Source: Nocardioides sp.
GTDB taxonomy: Bacteria > Actinomycetota > Actinomycetes > Propionibacteriales > Nocardioidaceae
Length of the DNA stretch: 7,924 nt
Assembly: GCA_025965295.1 (NCBI GenBank)
Contig: JAOPXF010000419.1
Span: 1 to 7,924 of the forward strand
Direction of reading: 5' to 3'
Of the stretch, positions 1 through 6,310 are shown one piece after another. How positions within the stretch are numbered: position 1 is the first letter of the stretch; every line of letters begins with the position of its first letter. The notes under the pieces were generated by a model, which searched no databases, was not told the origin of the DNA, and saw nothing but the letters and a program-made list of their open reading frames with translations. The position numbers and the translations under genes are program-made.

Positions 1-1
1 C

Positions 2-310
2 CGGGCGGCCGAGCAGGTGCTCGCCCGACCGGGGGCACGGGGCGCGTTCTTCCTGTACGGCGTGGTCGCGCCGTCGTGGTGGGGCGGCACCTGGCCGGCC
101 GGCGTCCCGTCGCAGGCCCACGTGACCGAGGGTGACGAGTGGCGGGAGCCCGACGCGGAGGCGGAGTACCTCGCCCAGGTGCCCGGTGCGGAGCTCTTCG
201 TCTATCCCGGCTCGGGCCACCTGTTCGCCGAGCCGGGCCACCCGGACCACGACGAGGGAGCCGCGCTCCTGGCGACCACGCGGGTCCTCTCCTTCCTGTC
301 GACCCTCTGA
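2..310 (+). CDS. Dienelactone hydrolase family protein, C-terminal part (5' truncated by window edge)
   Basis: The frame is open from base 2 to the TGA at 308-310, giving 102 visible residues of an alpha/beta-hydrolase. Two stretches are typical of the C-terminal half of dienelactone hydrolase (DLH) family proteins. One is LYGVVAPSWWGGTWP, the strand and loop after the nucleophile. The other is the strand-plus-acid segment HVTEGDEW, followed by AELFVYPGSGHLFAEPG. In the family the Asp of the GDEW-like motif and the His of the GSGH motif complete the Cys/Asp/His triad, and both are present here. The nucleophile elbow, expected some 25-40 residues upstream of the visible start, lies outside the window. 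Full-length relatives are about 190-240 residues, so roughly half the protein is missing. A GTG at 17 is an internal Val codon, not a start. Family membership is secure, but the substrate cannot be told; many relatives do not act on dienelactone. Confidence 0.85.
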   Translation, partial: RAAEQVLARPGARGAFFLYGVVAPSWWGGTWPAGVPSQAHVTEGDEWREPDAEAEYLAQVPGAELFVYPGSGHLFAEPGHPDHDEGAALLATTRVLSFLSTL

Positions 311-353
311 GCACTCGCACCTCGACCGACGGTGTGACCCGTGCCTCGACTAG

Positions 354-368
354 CCCAGCCGTGCTGGG
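354..368 (+). terminator. Short GC hairpin after the hydrolase gene, possible weak terminator
   Basis: CCCAGC (354-359), loop CGT, GCTGGG (363-368) form a perfect 6-bp stem 44 nt after the hydrolase stop codon and upstream of the peptidase promoter. There is no T-tract, so it is at best a GC-type terminator or a transcript 3'-end stabiliser. It could also be chance in such GC-rich DNA. Confidence 0.35.
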
Positions 369-403
369 GTCCGTGTTCGTCGGACTGGCGGAGGCGGGGC
401 ACC

Positions 404-409
404 TAGCCT
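404..409 (+). promoter_or_regulatory. -10 element TAGCCT for a leaderless transcript of the peptidase gene
   Basis: TAGCCT matches the actinobacterial -10 pattern TAnnnT. It ends 7 nt before the GTG start codon at 417, so a normal start point would fall on or next to the G of GTG, giving a leaderless mRNA. A purine-rich GGCGGAGGCGGGG stretch (about 388-400) is too far away (about 17 nt) to be a good ribosome binding site, which fits leaderless initiation. The -35 is weak: the best candidate is around 380-385 (TCGGAC, 18-nt spacing). The same -10-to-start spacing occurs before the ABC operon at 4522. Confidence 0.5.
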
Positions 410-416
410 CGCGCTC

Positions 417-2372
417 GTGCCCCTCTTCCCCACGCGTGTGCCCGGCCTGCTGGCCGCTGCGACCGCCCTGGTCCTGCTCACCGCCTCCTGCTCCGGCGGC
501 GGGGGCGACAGCGACAAGAAATCGGGCGCCGCCGCCCACACCGGTCGCGAGGGAGACGGGTGGACGGTGCTGCACTACTCGATGGCCGACACCAACCTCG
601 AGCCGTTCATGGTCGCCGACGTCAACGAGCTCGGCGCGGTCGGCTCCAACGACAACCTGCACGTGCGGGAGTTCATGGACCGCTCGGCGGAGTACGGCGA
701 CGACGAGCTGCTCGACCAGGGCAGCTGGGTGGGCAGCCGGGTGCTCGACCTCGGTGCGGATGGCACGACCGAGGTCGTCGAGGACCTCGGCGACGTCGAC
801 TCGGCCGATCCGGCGGTGCTCGCGAAGTTCATCTCCGACGGCATCGAGGCGCACCGCGCCGGGCACTACGCGCTGATCATCTCCGACCACGGCGCCTCCT
901 GGCCCGGCATCGGACCCGACGAGGGCAGCGACTACGACGTACTCGACCTGGCGGAGATCACCGACGCCATCTCGAGCGGCCTCGAGGAGGCGGGCGTCGA
1001 CAAGCTCGACCTGCTCGGCTTCGACGCGTGCCTGATGGCCAACTACGAGGTGGCCAGTGCCGTCGCGCCGCTCGCCGACCGGCTCGTCGCCTCGCAGGAG
1101 CTCGAGCCCGGTCACGGCTGGGACTACGGCTCCCTGCAGCTGCTGGCCGACAACCCGGACGCCACGGCCGACGAGCTCGGCAAGGAGATCCTCGCCGGGT
1201 TCACCGGCCAGGCCACGGAGCAGGGGACCCAGGACCAGATCACGCTCGCGCTGATCGACCTGACCAAGATGGGCGCGGTCGACGAGGCCGTCGGCGACTT
1301 CGCGACCGCGCTGGCCGACCAGTCCGCCGACGTGGCACCGGCCGTCGGCCAGTCCGAGGTCACGACGCTGGCCTTCGGCAAGAGCCCCGACGAGACCCAG
1401 GACAAGCACCTCAGCGACCTCGGCCAGCTCGCGGGGGCCATCGGCGAGTCCGCCCCGGAGGTCGCCGACCAGGCGGACGCGGTGGTCACCGCGCTCGACG
1501 GAGCGGTCCTCAAGACGGTCGAGGGGGTGGGCACCGCGGGCGCGACCGGGTTGTCCATCTACCTGCCGCCGGTCGCGGACCTCGCGGACGGCGCCTACCT
1601 CGACGTGCCGAGCGCGGACGCCTGGGCCGGCTTCCTCGACGCCTACTACAACGCCGGCGCCGCGATCCCGGCGGCGGAGCAGCCCGCCTTCACCGACCCC
1701 GCGACCGGGCCGGACGTGAGCTTCGACGACGACGGCAGCATCACGCTCGAGGGCAGCTTCGACCCGGCCGCCCTCGAGAACATCACGGCCGCGACGATCA
1801 GCTACGCGCTCGTCAACGACGACGACTCGATCACCTACTACGGCGAGGAGATCGCCGACTTCGCCGATGACGGCGACGCCCCGGTGGCGTCGGGCAACTA
1901 CGACCTGACGGTGCTGCAGCTCGACGACGGCGAGGACTCGGCGTACGCCTATTGCGAGCTGGACCTCAGTGACGACCTGAGCACGGGCTTCTTCGACGTG
2001 CCGCTGACCTACTACGCCTCCACCGACCCCGACCGCCTGGACCCGCAGGACGCCCAGCTCTCGCTGGTGCTCGACGTCGACACCGGAGACTTCCTCAGCG
2101 AGACGATCTACATCTACGACGAGGAGTCCGGTGGCTACGGCGAGCTCGCGCCCGACCCCGAGGGGATCATCGTGCCCGACGTGCTGACCATCGGTGCCGA
2201 CGGCGAGCAGACGTGGGAGCCCACCACCGACGTCGGTCTCTACTCCGACGTCGCCGGCCTCACCTACGAGTTCGTGCCGCTCGACTCCGGCACGACGATC
2301 CAGGCGGACCTCACCCTGTACGACTTCGGCGGCAACACCAGCACGCTCAGCTCGCTGGTCGAGGTGCCGTAG
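417..2372 (+). CDS. Predicted lipoprotein clostripain-family (peptidase C11) cysteine protease with acidic C-terminal extension
   Basis: This 651-residue protein starts at GTG 417. It opens with a lipoprotein-type signal (Arg7, hydrophobic 11-22, then TASC with Cys25 as probable lipidated residue), then a low-complexity Ser/Gly/Asp linker. From about residue 49 to 385 it reads as a C11 cysteine peptidase. It has the N-terminal strand VLHYSMADTNLEPFMVADVNEL, catalytic His158 in ISDHGASW, and catalytic Cys205 in LLGFDACLM. It also has the ASQELEPGHGWDY segment after the Cys and the family-type end GLSIYLPP near 378. The 47-residue His-to-Cys gap and the Asp two residues before Cys agree with the family pattern; that Asp is associated with Arg/Lys P1 preference in C11 enzymes. 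Residues about 430-651 form an Asp-rich, probably beta-rich extension with one Cys (513) that I do not recognise; C11 proteins without it are around 370-400 residues. Expected role is trypsin-like cleavage after basic residues at the outer face of the membrane. GTG 438 is a poorer start because it would remove the N-terminal Arg. Its 3' end overlaps the convergent kinase gene by 26 nt. Confidence 0.85.
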   Translation: MPLFPTRVPGLLAAATALVLLTASCSGGGGDSDKKSGAAAHTGREGDGWTVLHYSMADTNLEPFMVADVNELGAVGSNDNLHVREFMDRSAEYGDDELLDQGSWVGSRVLDLGADGTTEVVEDLGDVDSADPAVLAKFISDGIEAHRAGHYALIISDHGASWPGIGPDEGSDYDVLDLAEITDAISSGLEEAGVDKLDLLGFDACLMANYEVASAVAPLADRLVASQELEPGHGWDYGSLQLLADNPDATADELGKEILAGFTGQATEQGTQDQITLALIDLTKMGAVDEAVGDFATALADQSADVAPAVGQSEVTTLAFGKSPDETQDKHLSDLGQLAGAIGESAPEVADQADAVVTALDGAVLKTVEGVGTAGATGLSIYLPPVADLADGAYLDVPSADAWAGFLDAYYNAGAAIPAAEQPAFTDPATGPDVSFDDDGSITLEGSFDPAALENITAATISYALVNDDDSITYYGEEIADFADDGDAPVASGNYDLTVLQLDDGEDSAYAYCELDLSDDLSTGFFDVPLTYYASTDPDRLDPQDAQLSLVLDVDTGDFLSETIYIYDEESGGYGELAPDPEGIIVPDVLTIGADGEQTWEPTTDVGLYSDVAGLTYEFVPLDSGTTIQADLTLYDFGGNTSTLSSLVEVP

Positions 2373-3774
2373 ATCCCGGGACGGACGGGAGGATCACGCT
2401 CGCCGTCATGCCTCGCCCGTGGTCGCACGGGACGGGCGCCGGCGTCCCGTGGCTCGTGTGCACGCCGTCGAGGCACAGTCGCAGCTCGCCACCCGCCCGG
2501 GTGACGATCTGCTCGACGAGGGACAGCCCGAGCCCGGCCCCGGGCCGTGCCCGTGCCTCCGGCGCCCGCGTGAAGCGGCCGGTGGCCTGCTCCAGCAGCT
2601 CGGCGGGCATGCCCGGCCCCGCGTCCTCGACCTGGACCACGACCCAGTCCCGCCCGGGGGCCACGCGGAGGTGCACCGGAGGAAGTCCGTGGCTGAAGGC
2701 GTTCTCCACCAGGTTGGTGACCGTCCGCTCGAGGGCGAGCGGCTCGATCGCCGCCCGGGTGTCGGTCGTCGGGAGCTCGAGGGTGAGCTGGTCGGCCACG
2801 TCAGGCCTCGCCAACCGGCGCTGCTCGACGACGGCCGCGACCACACCCAGGTCGGCGTCACCCGCCGGCTCCCCGCCCTCGGTGCCGAGAGCGAGGAGCT
2901 GCTCGGCGAGGTTGGCGAGGCGGGCGACGTCCACGGCCAGCTCGTCGAGGATCGCCTCGTGCTCCTCGGCGTCGCGGGCCCGGCGGCGCGCGAGCTGTAT
3001 CCGGCTCTTGAGCAGCGTGAGCGGGGTCCGCAGCTCATGGCTGGCGTCGTTGATGAAGCGTCGCTCGTGGTCGAGCGAATGCTCCAGGGTGGCCAGCATG
3101 TCGTTGAGGGTGTGTCCCAGCCGGGTCACCTCGTCGTCACGGCCGGCGGGGACCTCGAGGCGCAGGCCACCCGCGCCGCCGGCGATGTCGGCGGCCCGGC
3201 GCCGGTAGCGCTCGACCGGGCGCAGGGCCGCTCGGGCTAGGAGGTCGCCGACGACAGCGGCCACGACCAGGGCGCCGAGCCCCGCCAGGCTCAGCTGCAG
3301 CAGCAGCTCACGGAGCGCCTCGTCCCGGTGGTCGCGTCGTACGCCGACCAGGAGGTAGCGGCCGTCGCCCACCGTCGACAGCTCGATCCGGTACGGGTGG
3401 CGCGCGCCGGGCAGGAAGCTGCCGAGGTCCAGGGTGCGGGTGCCGCCGCCGACCGAGGCGAGGTCGCGCGGGGTGACCATCGGCGTCGCGGGCGCCGGAC
3501 CGCCCGAGTCGACGACGCGCCCCGTGCCGTCCAGGACCTGCCAGCCGGCCCCGGTGGCGTCCGCGGCCGCGACCGAGGTGACGTGCCCGGTGGGGTCGAC
3601 CAGGGGAGAGATCGTCACCCGGGCCTGGTCGAGCTCGGAGGCGAGCCCGCGGTCGAGCGCGTACTGGACTCGCCAGTAGACGAACGCGCCGGTGGCCGTC
3701 AGCAGCACCAGCATGGCGGCCAGGAAGCCCGCGACCAGGCGCGCCCGCAGCGGCAGCCGGCTCACCCGGCTCAC
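2347..3774 (-). CDS. Sensor histidine kinase (HAMP / HisKA / HATPase_c), partner of the adjacent regulator
   Basis: This is a 475-residue membrane kinase that autophosphorylates on His and passes phosphate to the regulator encoded just upstream. Reading from the GTG at 3774, it has a basic N-terminus and TM1 about 13-34. An extracytoplasmic loop of about 120 residues (35-156) should be the sensory part, and TM2 spans about 157-180. A HAMP linker follows (about 181-235, with the RPVERY and RDDEVTRLGHTLNDML signatures). The H-box SHELRTPL has phospho-acceptor His246, the N-box NLVENAFSHG is at 354-363, G1 DAGPGM at 384-389, the F-box-like GRFTRA near 399, and G2 GAGLGLSLV at 412-420. All catalytic motifs are intact. 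GTG 3774 is chosen because it overlaps the regulator stop as GTGA and has GGAGGT 5 nt upstream; the frame is open further 5', but that part runs inside the regulator gene. The extracytoplasmic loop has no domain I can name, so the stimulus is unknown. The kinase type resembles those paired with OmpR-type regulators near drug or envelope-stress ABC exporters. Confidence 0.93.
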   Translation of the reverse strand: MSRVSRLPLRARLVAGFLAAMLVLLTATGAFVYWRVQYALDRGLASELDQARVTISPLVDPTGHVTSVAAADATGAGWQVLDGTGRVVDSGGPAPATPMVTPRDLASVGGGTRTLDLGSFLPGARHPYRIELSTVGDGRYLLVGVRRDHRDEALRELLLQLSLAGLGALVVAAVVGDLLARAALRPVERYRRRAADIAGGAGGLRLEVPAGRDDEVTRLGHTLNDMLATLEHSLDHERRFINDASHELRTPLTLLKSRIQLARRRARDAEEHEAILDELAVDVARLANLAEQLLALGTEGGEPAGDADLGVVAAVVEQRRLARPDVADQLTLELPTTDTRAAIEPLALERTVTNLVENAFSHGLPPVHLRVAPGRDWVVVQVEDAGPGMPAELLEQATGRFTRAPEARARPGAGLGLSLVEQIVTRAGGELRLCLDGVHTSHGTPAPVPCDHGRGMTASVILPSVPGSTAPRPAS

Positions 3775-3778
3775 CCGG
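3757..3778. repeat. 9-bp tandem duplication at the kinase start codon
   Basis: The 9-nt unit CCGGCTCAC occurs twice in direct tandem (3757-3765, 3766-3774), followed by a partial third CCGG (3775-3778). On the minus strand it encodes Val-Ser-Arg twice and gives two in-frame GTG codons, at 3774 and 3765. Only the first has a well-spaced ribosome binding site. Confidence 0.7.
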
Positions 3779-4460
3779 GACCTCCGCGCGGCTCGACGCG
3801 GTACCCGGCGCCGCGGACGGTCGTGATCGTGGTGGTGCCGAAGGGCCGGTCGATCTTGGCGCGGATCGAGGCGAGGTACACGTCGATCACGTTGCTGCGC
3901 AGGTCCGTCTCGCCGTCCCACACCTCGTCGAGGATCGTGAAACGCGTGACGACCTGCCCGGCCCGCGCCACCAGGAGGTAGAGGATGTCGAACTCACGCG
4001 CGGCCAGCTCGATCGCCGTGCCGGCTCGCGAGACCCGCCGCGCGGCCGGGTCGACGACGAGGTCGCCGACGGTCACCGCCGCCTCCCGGTCGTACGTCGA
4101 TCGCCGGCGCAGGGCCCGGACCCGGGCCAGGAGCTCGTCGAGGTCGAACGGCTTCGGGACGTAGTCGTCGGCGCCCGCGTCGAGGCCGTCGATCCGGTCC
4201 CGCACCTCGGTCCGGGCGGTCAGCATCAGCACCGGGGTGGTGACGCCGACGCCACGCAGCCGCCGGCAGACGGTCAGGCCGTCCACCTCGGGCAGCATCC
4301 AGTCGAGGAGAAGGACGTCGTACGGGAGCCCGTCGTGGAGCGCGCGGCCGTACGCGGCCGCGCCGTCGTGGACCACGTCGACGTCCCAGCCGGCCTCGCG
4401 CAGCGACTGCTCGAGCACGCCCGCGAGCCGGCGATCGTCCTCGGCCACCAGGATGCGCAC
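3771..4460 (-). CDS. OmpR/PhoB-family two-component response regulator
   Basis: This 229-residue DNA-binding regulator is activated by phosphorylation from the kinase encoded downstream. The N-terminal receiver domain (about 1-115) shows the acidic pair Asp8-Asp9, phospho-acceptor Asp53 in LLLDWMLPEVDG, Thr81 in MLTARTE and Lys103 in VPKPF, so all canonical residues are present. The C-terminal winged helix (about 130-225) shows ELAAREFDILYLL, the recognition-helix region SNVIDVYLASIRAKI and the terminal wing TTVRGAGYRVE. The GTG at 4460 is preceded by GGAGGA with a 6-nt spacer, and the protein begins with the expected MRILVAEDD. The stop overlaps the kinase start by 4 nt, giving an RR-HK operon. 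It is divergent from the ABC exporter operon. Repeats lying 20-38 nt upstream of its own start codon suggest it controls both directions. The length is normal for the family, and no defect is visible. Confidence 0.95.
   Translation of the reverse strand: MRILVAEDDRRLAGVLEQSLREAGWDVDVVHDGAAAYGRALHDGLPYDVLLLDWMLPEVDGLTVCRRLRGVGVTTPVLMLTARTEVRDRIDGLDAGADDYVPKPFDLDELLARVRALRRRSTYDREAAVTVGDLVVDPAARRVSRAGTAIELAAREFDILYLLVARAGQVVTRFTILDEVWDGETDLRSNVIDVYLASIRAKIDRPFGTTTITTVRGAGYRVEPRGGPG
3780..3785 (-). promoter_or_regulatory. Ribosome binding site of the histidine kinase gene
   Basis: The minus strand reads GGAGGT, 5 nt before the GTG at 3774. It lies inside the last codons of the regulator gene, so kinase translation is likely coupled to the regulator. 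This site decides in favour of 3774 over the duplicated GTG at 3765. Confidence 0.7.
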
Positions 4461-4466
4461 GAGCGC

Positions 4467-4472
4467 TCCTCC
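4467..4472 (-). promoter_or_regulatory. Ribosome binding site of the response regulator gene
   Basis: The minus strand reads GGAGGA, with a 6-nt spacer to the GTG at 4460. It supports that start over any other codon nearby and shows that this transcript, unlike the divergent one, has a 5' leader. Confidence 0.7.
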
Positions 4473-4480
4473 CGGTGACG

Positions 4481-4498
4481 CTTCATGTTGCCTTCATG
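4481..4498. promoter_or_regulatory. Probable response-regulator operator: CTTCATG direct repeats 11 nt apart
   Basis: CTTCATG at 4481-4487 and again at 4492-4498 are identical heptamers separated by TTGC, so they start exactly one helical turn apart. Direct repeats with about 11-nt phase are the classical DNA target of OmpR/PhoB-family dimers, and such a regulator is encoded 21 nt away. The second copy ends 10 nt before the -10 element at 4509, so the pair covers the position of the -35 hexamer. That is the arrangement expected for activation in place of a -35. No third copy is present in phase on either side. The binding assignment is an inference. Confidence 0.6.
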
Positions 4499-4508
4499 GA
4501 GACGTCCC

Positions 4509-4514
4509 TAGCGT
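4509..4514 (+). promoter_or_regulatory. -10 element TAGCGT of the ABC exporter operon, probable leaderless start
   Basis: TAGCGT fits TAnnnT and lies 7 nt before the ATG at 4522, so transcription should begin at or beside the start codon. No Shine-Dalgarno-like sequence sits at normal spacing. No good -35 is present at 17-18 nt; the CTTCATG repeats occupy that position, so the promoter probably depends on an activator. Confidence 0.55.
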
Positions 4515-4521
4515 GCGCCTC

Positions 4522-5481
4522 ATGAACAACCTACTGGCCGTCGATGCAGAGGGCGTGACCAAGACCTTCGGGTCCGTCCTGGCCGTCGACGACATCACCG
4601 TTCGGGTCGCCGCGGGCGAGGTCTACGGGGTCCTGGGCCCCAACGGCGCCGGCAAGACGACGTTCCTGCGGATGCTCTTCGGGCTGATCCGCCCCGACTC
4701 CGGCACGGTCCGGATCTTCGGCAGGACGTGGGACGAGGTCGGCGTCGGAGTGCTCGACGGCGTCGCCGGCTTCATCGAGAGCCCGAAGTTCTACCCCGAC
4801 CGGACCGGCCGGCAGAACCTCGCCGGGCTCGCCCTCCTGGACGGCGGCACCCGCCCCGGCCTCCTCGAGGAGGTCCTCGAGATCGTCGACCTGACCGACC
4901 GGGCGGACCGCAAGGTAGGCGGCTACTCCTACGGCATGAGACAGCGCCTCGGCGTCGCCGCGAGCCTGCTGCGGGAGCCGCGCCTGCTGGTCCTCGACGA
5001 GCCCGCCAACGGCCTCGACCCCGCCGGCATCCGGGACATGCGGGCCCTCGTGAAGCGCCTCGCGGGCAGCGGCCTGACCGTGCTGCTCAGCTCCCACCAC
5101 ATGGAGGAGGTGGAGGAGATCTGCGACAACGTCACGATCATGAGCCGGGGCGCGGTGGCCTTCCACGGCACCATCGCCGAGCTGCGCCGCATGGCGCCGG
5201 ACCCCGGCCACGTGCTGGCGACGACGGACGACGCCCGGGCCCTGGCCGTCGCCGCGGACCACCCCGAGGTGACGGTCGCCCCTGATGCCGACGGCGCGCT
5301 CGTGGTGACCGGCCCGCGGCCGGCGGTCTCGGCGTACGTCGCCGGCCTGGTGCGCGCCGACGTCGAGCTGCTCGGGTTCACCCTCACCCAGACGCCCCTG
5401 GAGGCCCTGTTCTTCATGCTGACCGACGACTTCGACCACCAGACCCTGGTCCGTCCCGTGCGAGAGGTGGCGCTCCGATGA
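4522..5481 (+). CDS. ABC transporter ATP-binding protein, BcrA/drug-export type
   Basis: This 319-residue ATPase powers the exporter whose membrane subunit is encoded by the next gene. Motifs in order are Walker A GPNGAGKTT (39-47), the Q-loop region GFIESPKFYP (83-92) with Glu86 where Gln is usual, and a signature YSYGMRQRLG (135-144) in place of LSGGQ. Then come Walker B LLVLDEP (155-161) with catalytic Glu160, the D-loop NGLDPAG, and the H-loop His192 in LLSSHHMEE. The Glu in the Q-loop and the YSxGM signature are typical of the BcrA/NatA-like export subfamily. Residues about 225-319 form the C-terminal extension common to that subfamily. ATG 4522 is used because it sits 7 nt from a -10 element and starts at the first domain strand; the frame is open 95 codons further upstream, but that overlaps the regulator gene on the other strand. 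It is translationally coupled to the permease by an ATGA overlap. The substrate is unknown; peptide antibiotic or envelope-active compounds are the usual cargo. Confidence 0.93.
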   Translation: MNNLLAVDAEGVTKTFGSVLAVDDITVRVAAGEVYGVLGPNGAGKTTFLRMLFGLIRPDSGTVRIFGRTWDEVGVGVLDGVAGFIESPKFYPDRTGRQNLAGLALLDGGTRPGLLEEVLEIVDLTDRADRKVGGYSYGMRQRLGVAASLLREPRLLVLDEPANGLDPAGIRDMRALVKRLAGSGLTVLLSSHHMEEVEEICDNVTIMSRGAVAFHGTIAELRRMAPDPGHVLATTDDARALAVAADHPEVTVAPDADGALVVTGPRPAVSAYVAGLVRADVELLGFTLTQTPLEALFFMLTDDFDHQTLVRPVREVALR

Positions 5482-6305
5482 GCGCGGCACGACCGGGCGT
5501 CGTCAGCGCGCTGCGCTGGGAGCTGCGCAAGCTCCGGGCCCAGCACCGGGCCCGGGTGGTCCTGCTCGCCGCGCTGCTGGCCCCGGTCCCGATCGTCGTG
5601 ATCATCCACGGGCAGTCCCGGCCGCCCAAGGACACCCTCTTCGGCCGCTTCGCCCCCGACAACGGGTTCGCGCTCGCCCTGCTCGTGCTCGGTTTCGCGT
5701 CGCAGTGGGTGCTGCCGCTGCTGGTGGCGATCGTCGCGGGCGACGTCTTCGCCAGCGAGGACCAGCACGGCACCTGGAAGACCGTGCTCACCCGCTCGAC
5801 CAGTCGTGGGCAGATCTTCGTGGCCAAGACCCTGACGGCCGGCGGCTTCGCCGTCGTCATGCTGGCCCTGCTGGCCGCCTCCACGATCGCCTCGAGCTAC
5901 CTCATCGTCGGCCACCAGCCGCTGACCGGCCTGTCCGGGCAGGTGATCGGCAGCCACACCGCGCTCAGTCTCGTCGCGGCGAGCTGGGCCACGATGCTGC
6001 CCCCGACGCTCGGCTTCGCGGCCCTGGCGATCCTGCTCTCGGTGTGGTCGCGCAACCCGGCCGTCGGCATCGCGGCACCCGTGGTGCTCGGCCTGGTGAT
6101 GGGGCTGGTCGGCGCGCTCGGCGGCGTCGAGGCGATCCGGCCGTTGCTGCTCACCACCTCGTTCGAGGCCTGGCACGGCCTGCTCACCCAACCCCGGTTC
6201 ACGGGGCCCCTCGTCGACGGACTGCTGGTGTGCGGGGGCTGGAGCATCCTCTCGCTCGGTGCCGCCTACGTCCTGCTCCGCCGACGCGACATCACCGGAG
6301 GCTGA
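5478..6305 (+). CDS. ABC-2 type transporter permease
   Basis: This 275-residue membrane subunit has about six hydrophobic segments (roughly 27-43, 64-88, 120-144, 163-189, 194-215, 246-267), matching the six-helix ABC-2 fold. Its N-terminus (ALRWELRKLRAQ) is amphipathic and basic, as in this family. The loop after the second helix, GDVFASEDQHGTWKTVLTRSTSRGQIFVAK (about 88-117), is the conserved ABC-2 coupling region that meets the ATPase. The ATG overlaps the ATPase TGA by 4 nt (ATGA), showing tight co-translation. One permease gene and one ATPase gene imply a homodimer of each in the working exporter. The stop codon is 5 nt before the next gene. No charged catalytic or substrate-binding residues identify the cargo. 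Family assignment is firm. Confidence 0.9.
   Translation: MSAARPGVVSALRWELRKLRAQHRARVVLLAALLAPVPIVVIIHGQSRPPKDTLFGRFAPDNGFALALLVLGFASQWVLPLLVAIVAGDVFASEDQHGTWKTVLTRSTSRGQIFVAKTLTAGGFAVVMLALLAASTIASSYLIVGHQPLTGLSGQVIGSHTALSLVAASWATMLPPTLGFAALAILLSVWSRNPAVGIAAPVVLGLVMGLVGALGGVEAIRPLLLTTSFEAWHGLLTQPRFTGPLVDGLLVCGGWSILSLGAAYVLLRRRDITGG
6297..6301 (+). promoter_or_regulatory. Ribosome binding site of the unknown secreted protein gene
   Basis: GGAGG lies 9 nt before the ATG at 6311 and overlaps the last codons of the permease. It supports ATG 6311 as the start, even though the frame is open far upstream, and shows that the third gene belongs to the ABC operon. Confidence 0.7.
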
Positions 6306-6310
6306 CCACC

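Noticed and set aside
2372..2397. Imperfect hairpin GATCCCG...CGGGAGGATC after the peptidase stop, as a terminator.
   Set aside because: The stem needs a bulge, there is no T-tract, and the stretch is kinase coding sequence; base composition alone can explain it.
2194..3240. Plus-strand open frames across the end of the peptidase gene and into the kinase gene.
   Set aside because: No recognisable protein features; they lie opposite intact HisKA/HATPase motifs and are GC-driven shadows.
3775..3921. N-terminal extension of the kinase frame up to 3921.
   Set aside because: It runs inside the response regulator winged helix and gives an Arg-rich stretch. The GTG at 3774 has a good ribosome binding site and overlaps the regulator stop.
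4461..4468. 8-bp palindrome GAGCGCTC before the regulator start codon as an operator.
   Set aside because: It is short, GC-rich and sits between ribosome binding site and start codon; chance is likely. The CTTCATG repeats are a better operator candidate.
4237..4521. Upstream extension of the ABC ATPase frame.
   Set aside because: It overlaps the regulator gene on the opposite strand, is Ser/Arg/Thr-rich shadow sequence, and precedes the -10 element at 4509.
4929..6191. Long antisense open frame on the minus strand across the ABC ATPase and permease genes (also 4531-5490 minus).
   Set aside because: Composition is dominated by Arg, Gly, Ala, Gln and His, as expected for shadow frames in very GC-rich DNA. 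The sense-strand proteins there have clear ABC motifs.
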